A DNA stretch of 64,000 nt from Streptomyces sp. WZ.A104 (GTDB lineage: Bacteria; Actinomycetota; Actinomycetes; Streptomycetales; Streptomycetaceae): assembly GCF_002382885.1 (NCBI RefSeq), contig NZ_NWVL01000021.1:42849-106848 (forward strand), in the 5' to 3' direction. A program made the translations under genes and the position numbers. Each line of letters opens with the position of its first letter. The first letter of the stretch is position 1. Of the stretch, positions 34,161 through 42,546 are shown piece by piece. The notes beneath the pieces were generated by a model that saw nothing but the letters and a program-made list of their open reading frames with translations, searched no databases and was not told the DNA's origin.

Positions 34161-35060
34161 GTGCTCATCGACATCCCGAGCAAACTCGAAGCCGCTCTGA
34201 TCGACTGCTCGCTTCCACCCTGGCAACTGGACGGGGCGTTCCTGGCAGATCTCACCGTGGAGGAGTACCGGGCCAAGCTGGCGGCCGCCCCTCAGTTCCA
34301 GGAAACCGCCACGGCCCTGCGTCACGCGCTGACCAAGGAGGGTGGCGGATACGCCGTGCTGCGCCTGGGGAATGTCGCCAAGGCGCTGGGGACGGGAACC
34401 CGGTTGCGGCGGCTGGTGACCGGCTTCGCGGCCGAGGTGGCGGTCCCCTTCTCTCCCTTCCCACGGTGGCCCCTGTGGAAGGACATCGGGGTCAAGGTCG
34501 ACAAGGACCCCGGCAAGTCCAGCGGCATCGGGTACAACGCCTTCCACATGGACTTGGTGAACGCGACCCTGCCTCCGGACTTCACCACGCTTCTGTGTGT
34601 TCGCCCTGACCCGCTAGGCGGCGGCCTGAGCATCCTCTCTGATCCCCACGCGGCGATTGCACGGCTGTCGGAGCACAGCCGCGCTCTGCTGGCCAAGTCG
34701 GCCTACCACTACGGGACCTTCTTCGATCTGTTCGGCGTGGGCAAGGAGTACAAGCCGTTTCCGATCTTGAACAGTTCCGGCTCGGGCGATGGATTTGTGC
34801 GGTTCACCGCCAAGATGCTGGAGAGATCCGAGCTGGCCCCGGCTCATGCCGACGCCGCCAAGGAACTCGCCCGGGAGCTCGTCCGGGGGCAGGTCTCCCT
34901 CATGCTCCAATCCGGTGACTACCTCGTCGTGAACCAGCGCCGCTTCCTGCACGGTCGGGAGGCGCTTCACAGTGGCCAGGAGACCGTCCCGGACTCCGAC
35001 CGGCGGCTGCTCCTCCAGCTGTTCCTGCGCGCACCGGCTGGCGACAGCCCGGCCGCCTAA
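34161..35060 (+). CDS. TauD/clavaminate-synthase-like 2-oxoglutarate oxygenase
   Basis: 299 aa from GTG 34161 (AGGAAG 8 bases upstream; TTG 34131 is an alternative). An iron-binding HxD appears as FHMDLVNATLPPDF (His about 129, Asp about 131), with the distal His in RRFLHGREAL (about 265) and the 2-oxoglutarate-binding Arg in RRLLLQLFLR. The N-terminal 60 residues are helical, as in clavaminate synthase-like TauD/TfdA enzymes. It would hydroxylate or desaturate a small molecule or peptide side chain. The region 33949-34160 holds no other supported gene. Confidence 0.75.
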   Translation: MLIDIPSKLEAALIDCSLPPWQLDGAFLADLTVEEYRAKLAAAPQFQETATALRHALTKEGGGYAVLRLGNVAKALGTGTRLRRLVTGFAAEVAVPFSPFPRWPLWKDIGVKVDKDPGKSSGIGYNAFHMDLVNATLPPDFTTLLCVRPDPLGGGLSILSDPHAAIARLSEHSRALLAKSAYHYGTFFDLFGVGKEYKPFPILNSSGSGDGFVRFTAKMLERSELAPAHADAAKELARELVRGQVSLMLQSGDYLVVNQRRFLHGREALHSGQETVPDSDRRLLLQLFLRAPAGDSPAA

Positions 35061-35188
35061 CACCGGTGATGTACGGAGTCCCGCACCCAGGTCCAGCCTC
35101 GACGCGCGCGACATGGTTACGGAGCGGGGCCCGGTCGGGTGCCTTCAGGGAAGGTTGCACCCTGGGGCCCGCGGGCTGGTGCACGAAT

Positions 35189-35962
35189 TTAGATGCGCGC
35201 GTTGCGCAGCGACTGCCACGCGGCACCGGCCAGCGCCCGTGTCGCCCGCGGGACCGACAGGTGTTCGTGCTCGCGGTACAGCGACCAGTTGTACTTGACC
35301 AAGGACATCTTGTTGGAGGACAGCGATCCCGCCTGGTGGGCCCGGTACACCGCAAGCGGTTCGGCCAGGCCTCGGGCATCTGCGCCGTCCCGCATGATCG
35401 ACAGCCACAGGGCGTAGTCCTGGCGCTTGCGCATCTCCGGCATCAGCCTCGTGCCGAGGACACGGCGGTCGTACATGGCGGTGAGAGCACCGATGTGGTC
35501 CTGGACCAGCATCGCGCGGTAGTCCACGTGTGCCCGCGCACGGATCACCCGCCCGTTCGGGACCCAGTCGGCGGCCTCCCCGTCGTAGTCGGCGTCCATC
35601 TTGAAGTACGAGGTGAACGTCAGCGGCGCATCACCTTCCGCGGCGAAGGCGAGCTGCTTCTCGGTCTTCTCCGGAAGCCACATGTCGTCGCTGTCGAGAA
35701 AGGCGATGTAGTCCCCGCGGGCCCGCTCGATCGCGAGGTTGCGGGCCCGGCCGGCACCGCCCTGTTCGGGTGCCGCCTGAGGCAGGACGCGCTCGTCCTG
35801 CTCGGCGAACTCGCGGAGCAGGTCCATGGAGCCATCAGTGGACTGGTCGTCGGTGACCAGCAGCTCCAGGTCGGGGTGGGTCTGCGTGAGTACCGATCGG
35901 ACGGCTGCGCCGAGCGTGGCTGCCGAGTTGTACACGGGCATCACGACAGACACCAGGGGCAC
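35189..35962 (-). CDS. family 2 glycosyltransferase
   Basis: 257 aa. GTG 35962 is used because AAGGAG precedes it by 7 bases; upstream reading runs through the opposing dehydrogenase gene. The GT-A core is clear: PLVSVVMPVYNSAATLGAAV, ELLVTDDQSTDGSMDLL, ARNLAIERARGDYIAFLDSDDMW with the metal-binding DSD, and a later RKRQDYALWLSIMR acceptor-site motif (QDY in place of ED). It transfers a sugar from an NDP donor to form a polymer or decorate a product. The only minus-strand gene of the plus-strand accessory set, with its 5' end facing the UDP-sugar dehydrogenase. Confidence 0.85.
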   Translation of the reverse strand: MPLVSVVMPVYNSAATLGAAVRSVLTQTHPDLELLVTDDQSTDGSMDLLREFAEQDERVLPQAAPEQGGAGRARNLAIERARGDYIAFLDSDDMWLPEKTEKQLAFAAEGDAPLTFTSYFKMDADYDGEAADWVPNGRVIRARAHVDYRAMLVQDHIGALTAMYDRRVLGTRLMPEMRKRQDYALWLSIMRDGADARGLAEPLAVYRAHQAGSLSSNKMSLVKYNWSLYREHEHLSVPRATRALAGAAWQSLRNARI

Positions 35963-36028
35963 AGCACTTCTCCTTGTCAGACCAGGAACGACGGTCCATT
36001 CAAGCACCGCAATCGAGTAGGAGCCGCC

Positions 36029-37285
36029 ATGCACGTTGTTGTCGCTGGTCAGGGCTATGTAGGGCTTCCGCTGGCCGTACGCGCCGCAGAGGTGGGTCAC
36101 CGTGTCGTCGGCTACGACGTGGACACGCACCGCGTCCAGCAGCTCACCGCCGGCCAGTCCTACGTGGAGGACGTGGCCTCCTCGCGGCTCCGTGCGGTGC
36201 TGGATTCCGGTGCCTACTCCGCGACCGCCGACTCTGCGGCACTGGCCGGCTTCGACATCGCGGTGATCACCGTGCCGACCCCGCTGCGGGACGGCGTGCC
36301 CGACCTGACCTACGTCGAGTCCTGCGCCCGGACGCTGGGCGAGCACCTTCGTCCCGGCGCGGCGGTGGTCCTGGAGTCCACAACCTATCCCGGCACCACC
36401 GAGGAGCTGCTGCTGCCCGTCCTGGAGAAGGCGTCGGGTCTCAAGGGCGGGGTGGACCTCCTGGCCGGGTTCAGCCCCGAACGCATCGCTCCGGGGAACA
36501 AGAGGTGGTCCTTCGAGGGGACACCCAAGCTTGTGTCCGGAATCGACGCCAAATCCCTCGATGTGATCAAGGGCTTCTATGACGGCATCTTCCAGACCAC
36601 AGTGCCGGTATCCGGGCCCAAGGTAGCCGAGCTGGCCAAGCTGATCGAGAACACCTTCCGACTGGTCAACATCTCCATGATCAACGAGCTGGCGACGCTG
36701 GCCAAGCCGCTCGGCGTAAACATCTGGGAGGCGATCGACGCCGCCGCGACCAAGCCCTTCGGATTCACACGGTTCACCCCAGGGCCGGGCGTCGGCGGGC
36801 ACTGCCTGCCCGTCGACCCACTGTTCCTCTCCTGGAAGACTCAGCAGGAGCTCGGCGTCCCCTTCCGGTTCGTGGAACTCGCCGCCGAGGTGAACCGCCA
36901 GATGCCCGACTACGTCGTCCAGCGTCTCGCCGAAGCCCTCGAAAGGCGCGGCAAGCCCGTCAGCAGATCGCGGGTCCTGCTGCTCGGCCTGACCTACAAG
37001 ATCAACGCCACCGACCTCCGCGAGTCGCCCTCGGCCCGTGTCGCCGAGCTCCTGACCGGCCTCGGCGCCGAGGTCCGCGGCGCCGACCCCAACATTCCGG
37101 ACGGCGACGACACGAAGCTGAAGGTGCGCCGGGTGGACGCGACCCCGGAGGAGATCGCGGCCGCCGATGCCGTGGTGCTCCTCATGGACCACGCGCGATT
37201 CGACCTCGCAATGATCCAGGAGAACGCGCCCTACGTTCTCGACTGCCGAAACCGCATGTCCGGAGCGAACGTCGAGGTCCTCTAG
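36029..37285 (+). CDS. UDP-sugar 6-dehydrogenase (UDP-glucose/UDP-HexNAc type)
   Basis: 418 aa from ATG 36029 (GTAGGAG box). Rossmann motif GQGYVGLPLA (about 7-16), SSTYPGT-like ESTTYPGTTEELL, central TFRLVNISMINELA helix, catalytic Cys in GVGGHCLPVDP (about 258) and C-terminal LLGLTYKINATDLRESPS are all present. It oxidises C6 of a UDP-sugar twice, using NAD, to the uronic acid. The GVGGHCLPVDP variant is typical of the UDP-N-acetyl-glucosamine/mannosamine branch (WbpA/WecC/TuaD-like), so the product may be UDP-HexNAcA. It would feed one of the two nearby glycosyltransferases. Confidence 0.88.
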   Translation: MHVVVAGQGYVGLPLAVRAAEVGHRVVGYDVDTHRVQQLTAGQSYVEDVASSRLRAVLDSGAYSATADSAALAGFDIAVITVPTPLRDGVPDLTYVESCARTLGEHLRPGAAVVLESTTYPGTTEELLLPVLEKASGLKGGVDLLAGFSPERIAPGNKRWSFEGTPKLVSGIDAKSLDVIKGFYDGIFQTTVPVSGPKVAELAKLIENTFRLVNISMINELATLAKPLGVNIWEAIDAAATKPFGFTRFTPGPGVGGHCLPVDPLFLSWKTQQELGVPFRFVELAAEVNRQMPDYVVQRLAEALERRGKPVSRSRVLLLGLTYKINATDLRESPSARVAELLTGLGAEVRGADPNIPDGDDTKLKVRRVDATPEEIAAADAVVLLMDHARFDLAMIQENAPYVLDCRNRMSGANVEVL

Positions 37286-37338
37286 CCTCTCGCGATTCCC
37301 CTCACCGGCCGCCGATCCTCCATCCCCCGGGAGTTGTC

Positions 37339-38727
37339 TTGCGCGACGAATGGGACCATGCCCACACGAACTACACCATGCCGGTGCAGCGCCGCTCTCC
37401 TGCGTCGCTGGCAGAAAGCGAGAGCGACTGGCGCCGCTACCTGGAAGGCTCCGCCCCCAACGGCTGGCTGATCCGGGAGAACACCATGGCCGCCGCGCTC
37501 GCCAGCGGACGGCCGATGTACCTGCTGCACGTCACCAGGGACATCGACGCCATCCGCACCAGTCGGCAGTTGCACGTCTCCACCGGTTGCCTGGTCGGGG
37601 CGCTGTACTGCTCGCAGCTCACCAGTGAGCGCGAGGGACTGCGCCCCCACAACCTCGGCGCCTACCTGATGCGGACGAAGCCCGCCACCACTCCCATGAT
37701 CTTCGAGGTCGCCCCGGATGCCCCGATCCGGCCCAAGGGCGTCGACTACCTGCACCTCGGCCCCATCCACCTGCGTACCTACCTGCGCTACGAGAGCTTC
37801 CTCACCCCGGCCGAACACGACCAGCTCAACCGCACCGTGCTGGCCGGGCTTCGAGCCGCCGCGCCGTTCCTCGACGTCGCCCTGCACAACGCCGCCGGCC
37901 AGGCCACTGCGGCACCCCAGTTCATCGACCAGTTATCCGCCGCCGTGCCCCGCGTACCGTTCCTCGGCTACCTGTACTTCGAGGTGCTGTCCGAGTACCT
38001 GATGCTCCACTCCGCCACTCCGGAGACCAAGACCTACGCCCAGGCGGGAGAGCTGAACAACTGGCTCTACAAACGCCTCGCCTTTGCAGCCGTGGACGGC
38101 ATGGACCAGCTGTTCGACCTGGCCCGATTCACCCCGCCCCATCACCGACTCGTCCAGCTCATCGAAAGCATCGAACCGGCTCTCGCCCCGGGAGCCTCCG
38201 AGTACGTCCGTCGACGGCTCTCCCACCTGTTCACCCGGACCGCGCTGCACCCGTCCCAGGACGCCGCATCCTTCACCTTCCAGGGCACTGATCTCAGCAC
38301 GCTCCGGAAATCCGCGCCCGGACTGATCGGCCAGATGATCTTCCGCGAGATCCGGTACATGCCCCGCTACCCCCAGCTGTACCACTGCTTCGAGAAAGCC
38401 AAGGCCCTTGAAGCATGGGACTACTGGAACAACGAAGGAATCCCCACCCCGTTCAACGGAGTCACCCCCAAGGGAGAGATAGGGATCAATCCCGCCTACC
38501 CCCGATCGACAGTCCGAGTATGGACAGCACGACGAGACAGCAAGGGCTACCTGCACCCGGACCAGGAGATCGACGCCGCCCTCACCCCGCACCTTGCGTC
38601 ATGGTGGGCACCTCCTCGCCAGCGCGAGACGCGCAGCTCCACCGACGAGTCACGAGTCGAGCCGGCCCCGGTCGCCCGATCACCGATCCCCACCCAACGG
38701 CCACCCATGAGCGGGGTACCTGCATGA
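37339..38727 (+). CDS. unknown protein of the accessory glycan-type cluster
   Basis: 462 aa from TTG 37339 (box CGGGAG); an in-frame ATG at 37378 is an alternative. No family recognised. The N-terminal part contains MYLLHVTRDIDAIRTSRQL followed by STGCLVGALY, which is reminiscent of the H-[IV]-T-x3-[DN]-[IL]-x2-[IL] motif of ADP-ribosyltransferase-like folds such as DarT, but this is a hint only. The middle and C-terminus are helical with many aromatic residues (YLYFEVLSEYLML, WLYKRLAFAAVDGM); the last 70 residues are polar and probably disordered. It overlaps the glycosyltransferase start by 4 bp, so they are probably expressed as a unit. Confidence 0.6.
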   Translation: MRDEWDHAHTNYTMPVQRRSPASLAESESDWRRYLEGSAPNGWLIRENTMAAALASGRPMYLLHVTRDIDAIRTSRQLHVSTGCLVGALYCSQLTSEREGLRPHNLGAYLMRTKPATTPMIFEVAPDAPIRPKGVDYLHLGPIHLRTYLRYESFLTPAEHDQLNRTVLAGLRAAAPFLDVALHNAAGQATAAPQFIDQLSAAVPRVPFLGYLYFEVLSEYLMLHSATPETKTYAQAGELNNWLYKRLAFAAVDGMDQLFDLARFTPPHHRLVQLIESIEPALAPGASEYVRRRLSHLFTRTALHPSQDAASFTFQGTDLSTLRKSAPGLIGQMIFREIRYMPRYPQLYHCFEKAKALEAWDYWNNEGIPTPFNGVTPKGEIGINPAYPRSTVRVWTARRDSKGYLHPDQEIDAALTPHLASWWAPPRQRETRSSTDESRVEPAPVARSPIPTQRPPMSGVPA

Positions 38728-41207
38728 CCGCCAAGCCCCTGCACATCCTGACCGGCATCAACCGCACCTCCGAGCCCTCGTCCGGGAGCATGATCCTCGC
38801 CAGCGACCTCTACCGCGCAATGCCCGAGACCCACACGACCTTCCTCGGCAGAGAACCGGTCGATCCGGCATGGAGTGCCGCGTTCGATCAGCTGATCCCC
38901 CTCTCCACGCCCAAACGACCCCAAGGCCCGGACTTCGACCCCTACGTCGAGGAGCTGACCCGTGAGGTCGGGACGCACATCGAGAGGACCCGGCCCCATG
39001 CCATCCACGCCCAGTACCTCGGTTTCGCGCTCAGCCTGGCCTTCACCCGAACCGCCGACAGCATCCCGATCATCTCCATCGCCCACGGCCCCGAGGTGAT
39101 GGCAGCCGAGCGCAACGAGCGGGAACGCGAAACCCTGCACGAAGTCGCCGCCGCAAGCACGGCGATCGTGGCCCCGACCGCCGCCCTCGCCAACCGCATC
39201 GACCTTCTCACCGGACGCCGATTCACCGATCGGCTCACCGTCATCCCGTGGGGCATCCGTCTGAGCGATGCCCGCGTACGCGATCAACCGCCTCCCAGAA
39301 CCGGACCGCTGTCCCTCGTGCACGCCGGTCGTCTGGACGACAACAAATCCACGATCACCGCCATCGAAGCCCTGGCTTGCGCCAACGAGGCCCACCACTT
39401 GACCGTGATCGGCGAAGGAACTCTGCGGGACTACCTGGAACAGCGGGCCGTCGAACTCGGGCTCCAGGATCGGGTTCAGTTCGAGCCGTTCCTGCCCCGC
39501 GCCGAACTGTGGCGCCGTCTGCCGAACTTCGACGCCTTCATCTTCACAACCAGGGGCCTGGAGGCTTTCGGGCTCGTCCTCATCGAGGCCCAGGCCCATG
39601 GCCTTCCAGTTGCCCACTCCGATCTTGCCGGTGTGAGGGAAGTCCTCGGGAACACTGGCGTTCCCTATACCTCGGGCGACCCGCGCTCGCTGGCCGTGGC
39701 CCTAGACGAGATGGGCCGTGACTTCCGCTGGCGCAAGGCCCTCACCAAGGCGGCTCTCCACAACGCACGCCGATACGACATCGCCGCCACCGGCCGCCAG
39801 CTTCGCGAACTGACGCTCCGAGTCACCTCCCAGACAACGCAGGGACACAGGGACGTCAAGCCAGTACAGGTCAGCTCACTCCGCGGCTTGAACCCCAACG
39901 TCGAACTCCGCCACGTCGCAAGACGAACGTGTGCAGCTCCTCCGACCACTACGGTCAGCGACGTGAACAGTGACACCATCGAAGTCAACGACGCCGACCG
40001 TCTCCGCGCCCAGCTCGTTGACCGCCTGGTCGAGAGCGGCTCGGTCCGCACCCCCCGCGTGGAGGACGCCATGCGTTCGGTGTCGCGACACGTCTTCGTC
40101 CCCGATGCCCCGTTGGAGAAGGCGTACGGGAATGCTCCGGTCAACATCAAGTACGACGAGAGCGGCACGTCCATCAGCTGTGCCTCCCAGCCCGACATCG
40201 TCGGCAAGATGCTCGAACAGCTCGACGTCGAGCCGGGACACCGGGTGCTCGAACTCGGGGCTGGCACCGGTTTCAACGCCGGACTTCTCGGCTACCTTGT
40301 CGGGGACAAGGGGCATGTGACGACGATCGACGTGGACGACGACCTCGTTGAAGGTGCCCGCGCCGGGCTCGTCGCCGCGAACATCGACAACGTTGAGGTG
40401 GTCCTCGGGGATGGTGCGCTCGGCCACGCCGACAACGCGCCCTACGACCGCATCGTTGCCACCGTCGGTGCCCACGGTGTGCCGCACGCCTGGCTCGACC
40501 AACTCGCCCCCGGCGGACGACTCCTCACCCCGCTCCGCCTCCGCGGCAGCGTCTCGCGCTCGATCGCTTTCGAGCAGGCTGAGGGTGGAGCCTGGCGGAG
40601 CATCGGCTCCGAGATGAACACCTTCATGCCGCTCAGGCAGGGCATCGCGGACGACGCGCGACGCTTCGTGAAGCTGACGGACGACGGCTCGGTGACCCTC
40701 GTGACCAACGGCGACCAGGCCGTGGACGCCGAGGCCCTGGCCGGCGCGCTCACGCAGACGCGCACCGAGGTGTGGACCGGCGTGAACTTCCGCGGGCCAG
40801 AGTCCGCCGAGTGGATGGAACTGTGGCTGACCTGCGCTATGCCGAACGGGCTCAGCCGGATGCCCGCTACGCGAGAGGCCATCGACCGCGGCGTGGTCAC
40901 CGCCCCGTACGCCAGCTCGACCGCGACCTTCGAGGGCGGCACGCTCACGTACCTGACCCGCCGCACCGCTACCGAGAAGGCACCCGACGGCGCCACGCTG
41001 TACGAGTTCGGTGTCATCGGTCACGGCCCCGACGCCGTATCGCTGGCAGACCGAGTCGCAGAACAGATCCGTGTGTGGGACCGCGACTTCCGGGGGCGCG
41101 ATGTGGTGTTCGAGATCCAGTCCCTCGACACCACGCCGCCCCCGGCCGCGACCGGCCGCTTCGCCTTCGACAACCCGCTGAACCGCATGATCATCGAGTG
41201 GCAGTGA
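38724..41207 (+). CDS. glycosyltransferase (GT4) fused to isoaspartyl-methyltransferase-like domain
   Basis: One uninterrupted frame of 827 codons. Residues about 1-385 are a GT-B fold, GT4-type glycosyltransferase: HILTGINRTSEPSSGSM, SLVHAGRLDDNKS and EAFGLVLIEAQAHGLPVAHSD. Residues from about 414 match protein-L-isoaspartate methyltransferases: RTPRVEDAMRSVSRHVFVPD, SISCASQPDIVGKML and SAM motif VLELGAGTGFNAGLL, with an extra 200-residue C-terminal domain as in the class described as methyltransferase of the FxLD lanthipeptide system. The 30-45 residue linker is low-complexity and looks like former intergenic DNA. GTG 39963 could start the methyltransferase separately, but has no strong box. 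It may be a real fusion or a readthrough arrangement. Confidence 0.78.
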   Translation: MTAKPLHILTGINRTSEPSSGSMILASDLYRAMPETHTTFLGREPVDPAWSAAFDQLIPLSTPKRPQGPDFDPYVEELTREVGTHIERTRPHAIHAQYLGFALSLAFTRTADSIPIISIAHGPEVMAAERNERERETLHEVAAASTAIVAPTAALANRIDLLTGRRFTDRLTVIPWGIRLSDARVRDQPPPRTGPLSLVHAGRLDDNKSTITAIEALACANEAHHLTVIGEGTLRDYLEQRAVELGLQDRVQFEPFLPRAELWRRLPNFDAFIFTTRGLEAFGLVLIEAQAHGLPVAHSDLAGVREVLGNTGVPYTSGDPRSLAVALDEMGRDFRWRKALTKAALHNARRYDIAATGRQLRELTLRVTSQTTQGHRDVKPVQVSSLRGLNPNVELRHVARRTCAAPPTTTVSDVNSDTIEVNDADRLRAQLVDRLVESGSVRTPRVEDAMRSVSRHVFVPDAPLEKAYGNAPVNIKYDESGTSISCASQPDIVGKMLEQLDVEPGHRVLELGAGTGFNAGLLGYLVGDKGHVTTIDVDDDLVEGARAGLVAANIDNVEVVLGDGALGHADNAPYDRIVATVGAHGVPHAWLDQLAPGGRLLTPLRLRGSVSRSIAFEQAEGGAWRSIGSEMNTFMPLRQGIADDARRFVKLTDDGSVTLVTNGDQAVDAEALAGALTQTRTEVWTGVNFRGPESAEWMELWLTCAMPNGLSRMPATREAIDRGVVTAPYASSTATFEGGTLTYLTRRTATEKAPDGATLYEFGVIGHGPDAVSLADRVAEQIRVWDRDFRGRDVVFEIQSLDTTPPPAATGRFAFDNPLNRMIIEWQ

Positions 41208-41208
41208 G

Positions 41209-42309
41209 GTGGACGCCAGCCAGATAGCGCGGCGATTCCCGTTGGTGCCCCGGCCGCGACCTGTCTGCCTGCCGCTGGTCGAGAGGGTGCGGGAGATTCA
41301 CGATCTCGCTCGGGCAGCGGAGCGAAACGGCGACCTCGGCACCAGTGCTGCGGCACTGAACCGGGCAGCCTTGATCGCAAGCGACTGCGGGTTACCCGAC
41401 CTGGCCCGTGACCTGTGCTGGCGCCACGCGGACATCTACCTGCGCGCCCGGCCTCTGGGCGCGCAGGCAGCCCGGTACGCCCTGGAACCCCTCGTCAACC
41501 TTGCCCGCCTGAACATCCGAAATGGCCATGGGGAAGGCGCCTACCGGCTGCTCGACACCCTGAACCAGGCGGTGAGACAGCAGACGGACGCCGTCATCGA
41601 CGGCCGTGCAGTTTCGTTCCGAGGCATGATCACGACCGCCGAGGACAGGCGGACGGTCTGTCAGTGGCTTTGGACGGTGCTGCTGGGCGACGGCACACGT
41701 GCACTCGTCGCCGCCAACCAGTGGGTGCGCGCGCGGGAACACGTCGTACAGCACAAGGGAATTGGTCGCCGACTCCTCGACGGCCGCCAGGTAGCGATCG
41801 TGTCGCTCTGCCTCGGGGGCGACCCAGCGATGGCACAGCGCACTCTGGAAGAGAGCACGCTGGACGAACCGTGGGAGCAGCCCGTTGCCGCGTGCCTCGC
41901 ACTGCTGTGTCGCACGACGGCCCAAGAGCCATCGGCAAAGGCGGCTCCGAAAGCTGCGGCGGAGTACTTGCGCCTTGAAGCGGACCCCGAGCTGATCGTG
42001 TTCCGCACGCGCATCGGGCTCACCGTGCTCGACCTCTGCTCAGGCACCGCTCGCGCCGAGATCGCTCGCCGCCTCGTGCACGACGCAGTGAACTCCGGTG
42101 ACGGATACGTTGCGCGGGAAGCACTGGCTCACACGATCTGCTCCGAGCGGATGAGCGGGAGAGACCATCGCCTGTTGTCCGAGGCCGTCTCAAGCGCCGG
42201 CCTCGGGCATGGCAGCATGCCGTCAGAGCCGAAGCGGAAGCTTCTGGAAGCGGCGGCGACGGCAAGTGCAGTGGCAGAGCGAGTCGCCCGTGTCGTCCAC
42301 GAAGGATGA
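41209..42309 (+). CDS. TPR-like helical protein
   Basis: 366 aa from GTG 41209, one base after the preceding stop, so tightly coupled to the methyltransferase gene. Predicted all-helical: paired helices such as REIHDLARAAERNGDLGTSAAALNRAALIASDCGLPDLARDL resemble tetratricopeptide repeats. No DNA-binding or catalytic motif. Often such proteins are substrate or partner scaffolds in Streptomyces clusters. Last substantial gene of the accessory set before a terminator. Confidence 0.65.
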   Translation: MDASQIARRFPLVPRPRPVCLPLVERVREIHDLARAAERNGDLGTSAAALNRAALIASDCGLPDLARDLCWRHADIYLRARPLGAQAARYALEPLVNLARLNIRNGHGEGAYRLLDTLNQAVRQQTDAVIDGRAVSFRGMITTAEDRRTVCQWLWTVLLGDGTRALVAANQWVRAREHVVQHKGIGRRLLDGRQVAIVSLCLGGDPAMAQRTLEESTLDEPWEQPVAACLALLCRTTAQEPSAKAAPKAAAEYLRLEADPELIVFRTRIGLTVLDLCSGTARAEIARRLVHDAVNSGDGYVAREALAHTICSERMSGRDHRLLSEAVSSAGLGHGSMPSEPKRKLLEAAATASAVAERVARVVHEG

Positions 42310-42318
42310 TCGACCGAC

Positions 42319-42393
42319 GTGCCCAACTTCAACGGCATGGTGCGGTTCACGAACCACGGGCGTTGTACGCCGCCTGGTTGCCGCCCGCGCTGA
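42319..42393 (+). CDS. possible 24-residue peptide
   Basis: GTG 42319 follows an AAGGA box by about 12 bases and encodes 24 residues beginning MPNFNGMVRFTNHGRC and ending CTPPGCRPR, with two cysteines and an Asn-Gly pair. It starts 10 bp after the TPR gene and its stop lies 6 bp before the terminator stem, so it would be the last gene of the operon. It could be a ribosomally made precursor for the neighbouring modifying enzymes, or chance. No leader-peptide motif known to me is present. Confidence 0.3.
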   Translation: MPNFNGMVRFTNHGRCTPPGCRPR

Positions 42394-42398
42394 CAGCG

Positions 42399-42429
42399 AA
42401 GGCCCCTGAGCGAAACGTTCAGGGGCCTT
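42399..42429 (+). terminator. terminator of the accessory operon
   Basis: An 11-bp perfect stem (42399-42409 with 42419-42429) with a 9-base loop. It ends the accessory plus-strand operon and is followed within 5 bp by an orphan copy of the ACCTCTTGG leader motif of the phage early genes, marking the boundary between cargo and early module. Confidence 0.8.
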
Positions 42430-42433
42430 GCTA

Positions 42434-42443
42434 CACCTCTTGG
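42434..42443 (+). promoter_or_regulatory. orphan early-gene leader motif
   Basis: ACCTCTTGGA, the same motif as in front of five early genes, but with AAGTGC after it and no gene starting within 100 bp. It is probably left from a phage gene lost when the cargo inserted. Confidence 0.5.
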
Positions 42444-42510
42444 AAAGTGCCCACCCAGCGTAACAGTGCCTGTGAGACGCCCCCGGGGGCACACACCACG
42501 CCTTACCGGT

Positions 42511-42536
42511 ATTCTGCTACCCCTATTCGGGAGAGG
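42511..42536 (-). promoter_or_regulatory. inverted copy of the early promoter/operator element
   Basis: Read on the minus strand it is CCCGAATAG, six bases, then CAGAAT, matching the layout of the plus-strand element at 46938-46958 (CCCGAATAG, six bases, TAGAAT). It could be a leftward promoter or an operator overlapping the leader of the 42547 regulator gene. Confidence 0.45.
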
Positions 42537-42546
42537 GAGCACTGCC

